8,012 nucleotides of DNA, taken from Candidatus Dormiibacterota bacterium (GTDB taxonomy: Bacteria > Chloroflexota > Dormibacteria > Aeolococcales > Aeolococcaceae). Where the stretch lies: NCBI GenBank assembly GCA_003135255.1, contig PLAX01000195.1, positions 2,961 to 10,972 of the forward strand, in the 5' to 3' direction. The position numbers and the translations under genes were made by a program. Within the stretch, counting starts at the first letter, position 1, and every line of letters begins with the position of its first letter. Positions 1 through 6,536 of the stretch are shown in pieces. A model generated the notes under the pieces. That model saw nothing but the letters and a program-made list of their open reading frames with translations. It was not told the DNA's origin and made no database searches.

Positions 1-2124
1 GCCGACATCGAGGCGGCTGCCGGCGACCTTGCCGAGCGTCTACCGGCGCCGCTCGCCCCCTTCGCCCAGATCGCCTACAACTACCTGTGGTCCTGGGATC
101 CGGATGCCGAGGACCTCTTCCAGACCATCGATCCTCAGCGCTGGGAGCTCTGCAACGGCAATCCGATCCGCCTTCTCACCGAGACCTCCTCGAAGGCGCT
201 GCAGCGGGCGGTCGACGATGCCCTGCTGATCGGCCGCGCCGAGGCGATGCTGAGCCGTCTCACCGCCGAGCGGGCGCGTCCGCCGATGACAAGCCGGGCG
301 TCCGAAAGGCGTCCTGTCGCCTTCCTCTGCGCCGAGTTCGGTATCCACCGCTCGCTGCCCATCTACGCCGGGGGGCTGGGTGTGCTGGCCGGGGACATCC
401 TCAAGGAGGCCTCCGACCTGGCCCTCCCGATGGTCGGGGTCGGCCTCCTCTATCGTGAGGGGTACTTTCTCCAGCGCACCGACGCGAGCGGGTACCAGCA
501 CGAGTACTGGCGGCCGGTCGATCCCGAGCGTCTCCCCGCCGCCCTGGTGCTCGGGCCGGACGGGGCCCCGCTCACCGTCCCCGTGCCCCTCCGCGGCCGC
601 GAGGTGGTGGTCCAGGTCTGGCGCGTGGAGGTCGGCCGGACCCCGCTCTACCTCCTCGACGCCGAACGGCCCGAGAACGGCCGGGTCGACCGCTGGATCA
701 CCGGCCGCCTGTACGTCGCCGACCGGGCGATCCGGCTCGCCCAGTACGCGCTGCTCGGGATCGGGTCGGTGCGGGCTCTGCGAGCGATGGGGATCGACCC
801 CTGCATCGTCCACCTCAACGAGGGGCACGGTGGTCTCGCCCCCCTGGAGCTGGCCCGCACCGAGATGCTCGCCGGGCACGACCGCTCGACCGCCTTCGCG
901 CTGGCTCGTGAGAGGACCGTCTTCACCACCCACACCCCGGTGGCCGCGGGCAACGAGGGGTACGACGTCTCAGAGATCCAATCAGTCCTCGGCGACTATC
1001 CCTCCCAGGTCGGGCTCGACGACGCCGGCTTCCTCCAGCTGGGGCGGACGCAACCGGACAACCCCCACGAGCCCTTCGTGATGACCCCACTCGGGATCAA
1101 GATGAGCCGGTTCGCCAACGGGGTCAGCCGGCGCCATGGCGAGGTGGCGCGCCAGATGTGGCAGCCGCTCTTCCCCGAGCGACCCGCCGAGACCGTCCCC
1201 ATCAGCCACGTCACCAACGGTGTGCATCTCCCCACCTGGATGGGCATTCCGATGCGCCGTCTGCTGGACCGGTACCTCGGCGAGGGGTGGGTCCAGCGCA
1301 CCTCCGATCCGGCGACGTGGAAGGCGGTCGAGGGGATCCCCGACGAGCAGCTGTGGGAGGTGCGCAACACCCAGCGCGCCGCGCTCGTCGAGATGGCCCG
1401 CGACCGGACCATCGCCAATCGTCTCGACCGCAGCGACCCTCGCGAGTCCGTGGAGGCGGCGGAGCGGGGCTTCAGCGAGCACACGCTCACCATCGGCTTC
1501 GCCCGGCGGCTGGCGACCTACAAGCGGCTCTACCTGCTGTACATGGACCCCCAGCGGATCCGTGACCTGCTCGACGGCTCGACCCATCCGGTCCAGTTCC
1601 TGGTGGCCGGCAAGGCGCATCCGAGCGACGAGGAGGGCAAGCGCTCCCCCCAGGGGCTCTTTGCCCTCAAGAGCGATCCCCTTTCCGCCGAGCGGATCTC
1701 CTTCCTGGACAACTACGACCTCGCCATCGCTCTCCAGATGGTCGGCGGCTGCGACCTCTGGATCAATCTGCCCCGACCGCCGCTGGAGGCGAGCGGCACG
1801 AGCGGGATGAAGGCCGCCCTGAACGGCGGCCTCAACCTCTCCACGCTGGACGGCTGGTGGGCGGAGGGGTTCGACACCACCAACGGCTGGGGGCTGTCCG
1901 GCGACATCGCCTTCGACGCCCACGTCCAAGACCAGCGCGATGCCGCCACCTTCTTCGAGGTCCTCCACAACGAGGTCGTGCCGCTCTTCTACGACCGCGG
2001 CGCGGACGGCGTCCCCCACGGCTGGATCGCCATGGTCAAGCGCTCGCTGATGAGCATCGGACCGCAGTTCTCGGCGACGCGGATGCTCCTCGACTACGTC
2101 GACGAGGCGTACGACCTCGTCTAG
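1..2124 (+). CDS. glgP: Alpha-glucan (glycogen) phosphorylase, GT35 family, 5'-truncated by the window edge
   Basis: Releases glucose-1-phosphate from the non-reducing ends of glycogen or maltodextrin by PLP-dependent phosphorolysis (EC 2.4.1.1) in the cytoplasm. The frame is open from base 1, giving 707 residues. An ATG at 247 lies inside the protein, because the upstream codons already encode the N-terminal DUF3417-type segment (IAYNYLWSWDPDAEDLF, then NPIRLL). The catalytic part follows: CAEFG from residue 110, then IYAGGLGVLAGD, VHLNEGH, FTTHTPVAAGNEGY, HVTNGVH near 403, GFARRLATYKR from 499, AGKAHPSDEEGK near 536, and EASGTSGMKAALNGG, whose Lys604 is the expected PLP Schiff-base lysine. 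The C-terminus (FSATRMLLDYV) is where this shorter bacterial/archaeal phosphorylase type normally ends, so the 3' end is complete and probably only a few to some twenty N-terminal residues are missing. All motifs I can check are intact. The downstream gene starts 24 bp after the stop but has its own promoter. Family assignment is secure; the preferred glucan cannot be read from sequence. Confidence 0.96.
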   Translation, partial: ADIEAAAGDLAERLPAPLAPFAQIAYNYLWSWDPDAEDLFQTIDPQRWELCNGNPIRLLTETSSKALQRAVDDALLIGRAEAMLSRLTAERARPPMTSRASERRPVAFLCAEFGIHRSLPIYAGGLGVLAGDILKEASDLALPMVGVGLLYREGYFLQRTDASGYQHEYWRPVDPERLPAALVLGPDGAPLTVPVPLRGREVVVQVWRVEVGRTPLYLLDAERPENGRVDRWITGRLYVADRAIRLAQYALLGIGSVRALRAMGIDPCIVHLNEGHGGLAPLELARTEMLAGHDRSTAFALARERTVFTTHTPVAAGNEGYDVSEIQSVLGDYPSQVGLDDAGFLQLGRTQPDNPHEPFVMTPLGIKMSRFANGVSRRHGEVARQMWQPLFPERPAETVPISHVTNGVHLPTWMGIPMRRLLDRYLGEGWVQRTSDPATWKAVEGIPDEQLWEVRNTQRAALVEMARDRTIANRLDRSDPRESVEAAERGFSEHTLTIGFARRLATYKRLYLLYMDPQRIRDLLDGSTHPVQFLVAGKAHPSDEEGKRSPQGLFALKSDPLSAERISFLDNYDLAIALQMVGGCDLWINLPRPPLEASGTSGMKAALNGGLNLSTLDGWWAEGFDTTNGWGLSGDIAFDAHVQDQRDAATFFEVLHNEVVPLFYDRGADGVPHGWIAMVKRSLMSIGPQFSATRMLLDYVDEAYDLV

Positions 2125-2134
2125 CAGCCACTGA

Positions 2135-2140
2135 TAGGAT
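2135..2140 (+). promoter_or_regulatory. Extended -10 promoter element (TAGGAT) placed for a leaderless transcript
   Basis: In the 24-bp gap after the phosphorylase stop, TAGGAT is preceded directly by TGA, giving an extended -10 (TGn-TAnnnT). Eight bases separate it from the ATG at 2149, so transcription would begin at or within a base or two of the start codon. No Shine-Dalgarno sequence precedes this ATG, which agrees with a leaderless mRNA. No convincing -35 hexamer is visible; an extended -10 can compensate for that. Inferred from sequence pattern only. Confidence 0.45.
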
Positions 2141-2148
2141 CGGCGCCC

Positions 2149-2954
2149 ATGGAGGTGCCGCCCATCTCGCTGCCGTCCCCAACCAGGCGGTCCGACCTCC
2201 TCGTCGCCGTGACCCTCGGCGTGCTGGCACTCGGCCTCTACACCGCGCTGGCGATCGCGCTCTTCTGGAAGCGCTCGGACACCACCTCAACCCGCTGCTG
2301 ACCACCTACCTCCACTACCCGAGCGGCGCCAACCTGATGTGGAACACCGGCCACCGCTCGTTGCTCGGCGATTCCAGTGTCTACATCGGCATCCCCCTGC
2401 TCGCCCTCACGGTGGTGGCCGTCGCCTGGCTCCGGCGGCGCACCATCGTGGTGGTGGCGGCGGTGACGCTGACCTGCGCCGTCGCCTTCTCACTGGGAGG
2501 ATTCCTCCACGTCACCGACGGGCACTCAACCACCGTCTGGCTGCCGTGGCGGAGCGTCGACGGCATCCCCTTCTTCAACAACATCCTCCCCATCCGGGTC
2601 ATGCTCTTCGGCTACCTGGCGCTCGCGCTCCTGATCGCGCTGTTCCTCGACCGGGCGCTCCAGAACCCGCGCGCCGCTGGGCAGTGGGGCACCAACCTGG
2701 GTGCCCTGGGCACCGAGATCCGCCGGGTCGGCGACGACGGGCGACCCGTGCCGGCATCGCTCACCGCATCCGACCGCAGCGCGTACGTCGCCGAGCTGCA
2801 GGCCCTCGACGTGGGGAGCGTCGTGGTCGGGCCGGAGCGCTACCAATCCCAGGTGGCTGTGCTCTTCGCCGAGCTCCTAGGCAGCCCCGGCCAGCGGGCG
2901 GGAGGGGTGGTGGTCTGGTATCGGGTCGATCCGGGCACCCTCCCCGGCGCCTGA
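2149..2954 (+). pseudogene. Remnant of a polytopic membrane protein, frameshifted and internally deleted
   Basis: Two frames together form one recognisable but shortened protein. Frame 1 opens with ATG at 2149, encodes a short cytoplasmic lead (MEVPPISLPSPTRRSD) and one hydrophobic segment (about residues 17-41), then stops at 2299-2301 after 50 residues. Frame 3 takes over around 2265-2280 with HHLNPLLTTYLHYPSGANLMWNT, continues through hydrophobic segments and a FFNNILPIRVMLFGYLALALL block, and ends at TGA 2952-2954 after a soluble tail (VGSVVVGPERYQ, then VVVWYRVDP). I recall these blocks from large, roughly 550-650-residue, GT-C-like or uncharacterised multi-pass membrane proteins, where long membrane regions separate them. 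Here only about 270 residues remain. Apparent joins lie near 2262-2285 (with frameshift), near 2340-2355 (directly after NLMWNT) and near 2670-2695 (after LDRALQNP). The 3' end overlaps the convergent cyclic-di-GMP gene. A misassembly or sequencing error is the alternative. A shortened product starting at ATG 2337 is possible but lacks an evident ribosome site. Confidence 0.72.
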
Positions 2955-5477
2955 GCCGTCGCGCCGGTCGGCGCCGACATCCGGATGGTCGTGCCCGGTC
3001 CCCTGCCGAGCGTTGCGGCTCGCGACCGCCCGCTTGAGCAGCAGCGGCTCGAGCGCCGCCGCTTCGACCGCCTCGCCGAAGAGGTTCCCCTGGCCGAGGT
3101 CGCAGTGCCCCTGACGGAGCTGGTCCAGCTGGCTGGAGGACTCCACCCCTTCCGCCACCACCTGCAGTCCCATGACGTGGGCCAGGTCGAGGATGGTGTC
3201 GACCAGGGTGGTCGTGCCGGTGGCGCTGGACAGCTCCTCGATGGACGACCGGTTGATCTTGAGTTGCTCGAAGGGGAGGCTGCGAAGGTGGTCGAGCGCC
3301 GAGTAGCCGGTGCCGAAGTCGTCGAGCGACAGGTGCACCCCGAGATCCTTCAGCTGCGCCAGCACCTCCTTGACGCCGGGCGTCTCGGCGGTGGCCGCGA
3401 TCTCGGTGATCTCCAGCTCCAACTGATCCGCTGCAAGCCCGGTCGCCCCGAGGATGCGCGCGACGCCGCCCACCAGGTCCCGCGAGGTGAGGTCGTTCCC
3501 CCAGAGGTGGACGGCGAGGCGGAGGCTTGGGACGCCGGCATCGTTCCACCTCCGGACCTGCCGGCATGCGCGCTCCAAGATGTACAGCTCCAGCTCCGTG
3601 ATCACGCCGATCTCCTCGGCCAGGGGAACGAAGACGGCCGGCTCGATCCGGCCTCGGGACGGGTGCTGCCACCGGGCCAGCGCCTCGACCCCGACGATGG
3701 CATCGGTGCGGAGATCCACGATCGGCTGGTAGTGGACCCTCACGTCGCCGGCCGTGAGCGCGGCGCGGAGGTCATCGCCGAGCTGCATGCGCTCCAGCTG
3801 CCCGGCGCGCATCGCGGGCTCGAAGACCCGGTAGTGGTTCTTGCCGTCGCGCTTGGCGAAGTACATGGCCAGGTCGGCGTCGGTCAGCAGCGTGTTGGCG
3901 TTCCCGTCGCGCGATGCGGCCACCCCGAGGCTCGCACTCGGCTGCACCGACCGACCTTCGAGGGCGAGGGGGCGGGCCAGCGCCACCAGGATGCGCTGGG
4001 CGGCGACGACCGCCTCGCGCGGCCTCGTATCCTCCAGGAGGATGGCGAATTCGTCGCCGCCGACGCGGGCGACGGTGTCCTCTGGACGCACGGAGGCGAC
4101 CAGGCGCTGAGCCACCGCGACCAGCAGCGCGTCACCGGCCTGATGGCCAAGGGTGTCGTTGACGCTCTTGAAGTCGTCGAGATCCAGGAAGACGACGCTG
4201 TGCGCGCGACCCTGCCCCTCCGACGTCGCGCGTTCCAGGCGCTCCATGAAGAGGGTTCGATTGGCCAGCGAGGTGAGGCCGTCGTAGAGGGCCTGGTGGG
4301 TCAGGCGCTCCTCGTATTCGTGGCGCTCGCTGACGTCGTTCAGGTTGGCAACCACTCCGCCCACCGCCGGATCGTCCAGGTGGTTGGTGAGCCTGAGCCA
4401 GATGTGCCGCCATTCTCCATCCCGGCGACGCAGCCGCACCTCCACCTCGGAGGTCGTGCCCGCGTCGCCGGTCAAGACCCGCCTCCAGCAGCGGCGCTCC
4501 ATCTCCTGGTCCTCGGGGTGGATGAGCGTGTCCACCAAGGAGGTGGCCTCGGAGGTTTCGAGGTACCCGGTGCGGAAGGACGGGGTGGAGAAGATCACCT
4601 GCCGGTCGGCGTCGAGGACCACGATGCTGTCGCTGGCCTTCTCCACCAGCGCCATCAGCCGCCGCTCGCGCTGGAGGACGGCGTCGCGCTGCTCGAGGAG
4701 CTGGTCGGCCATGAGGTTGAAGCCGCGTGCCACCTCGCCGACCTCGTCGTCCTGGTCGATCTCCACGCGATGAGCGAGGTCACCGCCCGCGAGGCGATGG
4801 GATGCCTCGCGCAGGAGGGAGAGGGGCGGGACGATCGAGCGGGTCAGACGGCGGGAGGTCCAGAGCGCGCTCACCACGCCCACGACGAGCGCGGCCAGGA
4901 TGGCGGCTTCCCAGGCCGTCTGGGCGTCCTGCTGTGCCTGCTGGGCCGAGGCAACCTCGGCGCGGCTGGACTGGAGCGCGCTCCCGAGCTGTGAGGAGAC
5001 GCCCGACATGGTGGAGCTGAAGAAGAAGGCGAGCGAGCCGGTGTCGAGTGCGGTGCTGAGGGTGGGTGCCAGCGTTTCGACCTCTTTCCGGCCGAGGCTG
5101 GATCCGGTCCATGCCCGCTCGGCGCCGGCCAGCTCCGCGCGCTCACTGGCGTTGAGCATCGGCAGCGAGGCCACGCGCTCCAGGTCGCTCGTCACCGCCT
5201 TCTCGCCCGCGCTCATGGCGGTGAGCTCATCGTCCCGCCCCGTGGCAATGAAGCCCAACCCGTCCAGCGCGACGCCCTGGACCTGCACCTGCAGCGCCTC
5301 GATCTCGGCCGAATCGTCGCTCTGTGCCGACAGCGCCGAGCTCGCACGGGCGCTGACCATGGCTCCCACGGCGCCCACCACCCCCGCTCCGACGAGGGGG
5401 ACGACGAGCAGGAGGGTGGCGACGCGGAACCGCGTCCGGAGGGGCCGCGGGAGACGCAGGAGCGCAGACAAACCCAT
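2877..5477 (-). CDS. Membrane-bound sensor diguanylate cyclase with EAL domain (HAMP-PAS-GGDEF-EAL)
   Basis: An 866-residue cyclic-di-GMP signalling protein. Order: TM1 about 19-41; an extracytoplasmic helical sensor 42-188 (CHASE3/four-helix-like); TM2 about 190-208; HAMP about 210-263; a short coiled linker; PAS about 272-388; GGDEF about 396-555; EAL about 565-812; a 50-residue low-complexity tail. The cyclase part has DGLTSLANR, FLDLDDFKSVNDTLGH and an intact GGDEF at 473-477, with an RPED I-site at 464-467 five residues upstream. It should therefore make cyclic-di-GMP and be product-inhibited. The EAL part keeps E598-A-L, E689/E692, D719-D720, K740 and E776, but has His657 where the metal-binding Asn of the VNxS motif belongs, N742 for the Asp of KIDR, and N798 for the Tyr of QGYLF. 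Phosphodiesterase activity is therefore doubtful. The start is the only ATG downstream of an in-frame stop about 50 bp upstream; no Shine-Dalgarno is seen. The signal sensed is unknown. The gene appears monocistronic, with 129 bp separating it from rpe upstream. Confidence 0.93.
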   Translation of the reverse strand: MGLSALLRLPRPLRTRFRVATLLLVVPLVGAGVVGAVGAMVSARASSALSAQSDDSAEIEALQVQVQGVALDGLGFIATGRDDELTAMSAGEKAVTSDLERVASLPMLNASERAELAGAERAWTGSSLGRKEVETLAPTLSTALDTGSLAFFFSSTMSGVSSQLGSALQSSRAEVASAQQAQQDAQTAWEAAILAALVVGVVSALWTSRRLTRSIVPPLSLLREASHRLAGGDLAHRVEIDQDDEVGEVARGFNLMADQLLEQRDAVLQRERRLMALVEKASDSIVVLDADRQVIFSTPSFRTGYLETSEATSLVDTLIHPEDQEMERRCWRRVLTGDAGTTSEVEVRLRRRDGEWRHIWLRLTNHLDDPAVGGVVANLNDVSERHEYEERLTHQALYDGLTSLANRTLFMERLERATSEGQGRAHSVVFLDLDDFKSVNDTLGHQAGDALLVAVAQRLVASVRPEDTVARVGGDEFAILLEDTRPREAVVAAQRILVALARPLALEGRSVQPSASLGVAASRDGNANTLLTDADLAMYFAKRDGKNHYRVFEPAMRAGQLERMQLGDDLRAALTAGDVRVHYQPIVDLRTDAIVGVEALARWQHPSRGRIEPAVFVPLAEEIGVITELELYILERACRQVRRWNDAGVPSLRLAVHLWGNDLTSRDLVGGVARILGATGLAADQLELEITEIAATAETPGVKEVLAQLKDLGVHLSLDDFGTGYSALDHLRSLPFEQLKINRSSIEELSSATGTTTLVDTILDLAHVMGLQVVAEGVESSSQLDQLRQGHCDLGQGNLFGEAVEAAALEPLLLKRAVASRNARQGTGHDHPDVGADRRDGSGAGEGARIDPIPDHHPSRPLAGAA

Positions 5478-5606
5478 GGTGAGATCAACGATGGGGCCTG
5501 GGGCGGCGAACGCCGTGAACGATCTGAGTCATATCGATGACCCTCAATCGGGGCTCTGGAAGCGTTTGCCACGATCCGTGCCCATCGACCACGGCCTCGC
5601 GCCCGG

Positions 5607-6302
5607 TCAGCGGAGGGGTGTGGCAACCTCCAAGAGCCGGCGGACCCCGTCTCCCGGGCCCTCCGGATCGCGGAAGACCGAGGTGCCCGCGACCAGCACG
5701 GTGGCCCCGGCGCCGGCGCAGAGGGCGGCGTTGCCGGTGTCCACGCCCCCGTCCACCTCCAGCTCGACGTCCACCCCCTGGGCGTCGATCTCGCGGCGCA
5801 GCGCGGCGACCTTGGCCAGGGCGCGGGGGATCAGGGATTGTCCGCCGAAGCCGGGGTCCACGCTCATCACCAGGGCCAGGTCCATGACGTCCAGGACGTC
5901 GTAGAGGCTCTGCGCCGGAGTGCTCACGTTGATCGCCCCGCCGGCTCGGCAGCCGAGCGCCCGGATGTTCACCAGCGTCCGGTGGAGGTGGGGGCACGCC
6001 TCCCAGTGCACGGTCATGGCATCGGCGCCGGCCTCGGCGAAGGTGCGCAGGTGGCGGTCGGGCTCGTGGACCATCAGGTGGACCTCGAAGGGGAGGTCGG
6101 TCTCCCCCCGGAGCGCCCGCAGGGTGTCGGTCCCGAAGGTGAAGTTGGGCACGAAGGCGCCGTCCATGACGTCGATGTGAAGGCGGTCGGCGCCGGCCCC
6201 CTCCAGGGCGAGCACCGCCTCCGTCAGCCGGCCGAAGTCGGCGGCGAGCAGCGAGGGGGCGATCACCACACCGTTCAGGCATCGCGGCCACGTGCGGGGC
6301 AT
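5607..6302 (-). CDS. rpe: Ribulose-phosphate 3-epimerase
   Basis: Interconverts D-ribulose-5-phosphate and D-xylulose-5-phosphate (EC 5.1.3.1) in the cytosolic pentose-phosphate pathway. A metal-dependent (beta/alpha)8 barrel of 231 residues from the ATG at 6302. Motifs in order: IAPSLLAADFG; LHIDVMDGAFVPN with metal ligands His42 and Asp44; FEVHLMV with His75; HWEACPHLHRTL; MSVDPGFGGQ (phosphate loop region); LEVDGGVDTGNA with the catalytic Asp; and VAGTSVF. All are intact and the length fits the family (about 220-230). The frame extends to a GTG at 6350, but those 16 extra residues (Pro-rich) lack family counterparts. Compared with the E. coli enzyme, even the 6302 start gives about eight extra residues, so GTG codons at 6269 or 6266 are also possible. 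No candidate has a good Shine-Dalgarno. I chose 6302 because a TACTCT -10-like box lies six bases upstream. It is divergent from the anchored protein gene at 6537. Confidence 0.95.
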   Translation of the reverse strand: MPRTWPRCLNGVVIAPSLLAADFGRLTEAVLALEGAGADRLHIDVMDGAFVPNFTFGTDTLRALRGETDLPFEVHLMVHEPDRHLRTFAEAGADAMTVHWEACPHLHRTLVNIRALGCRAGGAINVSTPAQSLYDVLDVMDLALVMSVDPGFGGQSLIPRALAKVAALRREIDAQGVDVELEVDGGVDTGNAALCAGAGATVLVAGTSVFRDPEGPGDGVRRLLEVATPLR

Positions 6303-6308
6303 GGCCGC

Positions 6309-6314
6309 AGAGTA
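6309..6314 (-). promoter_or_regulatory. Candidate -10 box (TACTCT) for leaderless rpe transcription
   Basis: On the minus strand, TACTCT fits TAnnnT and ends six bases before the ATG at 6302, so the start codon would be the first transcribed triplet. No ribosome-binding site precedes that ATG and no -35 is recognisable. This spacing matches the arrangement of the better box at 2135-2140. One short hexamer in GC-rich DNA is weak evidence, and it would be wrong if translation starts at 6350. Confidence 0.25.
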
Positions 6315-6522
6315 CGCGAACTTGGCCGGGGGCGGCGGTTCGAGGACCACAGTCTCGATCTCTGACCGCCGGCGCTCGGTCGGGGCCGCTCCTCCCGACG
6401 TAGTCGCCTCCGGCTCCCAGGGATGGGCTCATCGGGAACGGCGCTAACATCCCAGACGAAGACGCCTCGGTCCTGCGCCGGGCCGCGCGCCCCGCGCACA
6501 GCGGCCGCTGAGATGTCCACCT

Positions 6523-6527
6523 GGAGA
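6523..6527 (+). promoter_or_regulatory. Shine-Dalgarno GGAGA that decides the start at 6537
   Basis: GGAGA lies nine bases upstream of ATG 6537, a usable distance. The alternative in-frame ATGs at 6423 and 6513 have no suitably spaced purine-rich site; AGGG abuts the one at 6423. It is the only clear Shine-Dalgarno at a visible start in this window. Upstream, TAACAT at 6445-6450 could be a -10 box giving a leader of about 80 bases, but it has no matching -35 and I hold it only weakly. Confidence 0.55.
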
Positions 6528-6536
6528 CAGCCGAGC

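Noticed and set aside
982..2019. A 345-codon open frame antisense to the phosphorylase
   Set aside because: The plus strand encodes intact phosphorylase motifs throughout; the antisense frame has none.
2257..2276. Direct repeat GCGCTC at 2257-2262 and 2271-2276 near the frameshift, as a deletion scar
   Set aside because: A deletion between short repeats would leave one copy, not two, and a six-base repeat is common in this composition. It does not explain the junction.
2461..2517. Inverted repeats GGAGGA/TCCTCC and CGGTGACG/CGTCACCG within the membrane-protein remnant
   Set aside because: The two are not concentric and lie inside a coding block that matches the rest of the protein, so they are probably chance in GC-rich coding DNA.
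2985..4994. A 669-codon open frame on the plus strand
   Set aside because: It lies antisense to the cyclic-di-GMP gene, whose domains are unmistakable. Long antisense frames are expected at this GC content, and its translation has no recognisable domain or membrane pattern.
5478..5606. Promoter for the cyclic-di-GMP gene in the 129-bp gap
   Set aside because: TTGAGG on the minus strand could be a -35, but the hexamer 17 bases on (GATCGT) is a poor -10, so I do not report a site.
6500..6509. Perfect ten-base palindrome AGCGGCCGCT upstream of the anchored protein
   Set aside because: A lone GC palindrome with no second copy and no known operator match; too short to call a regulatory site.
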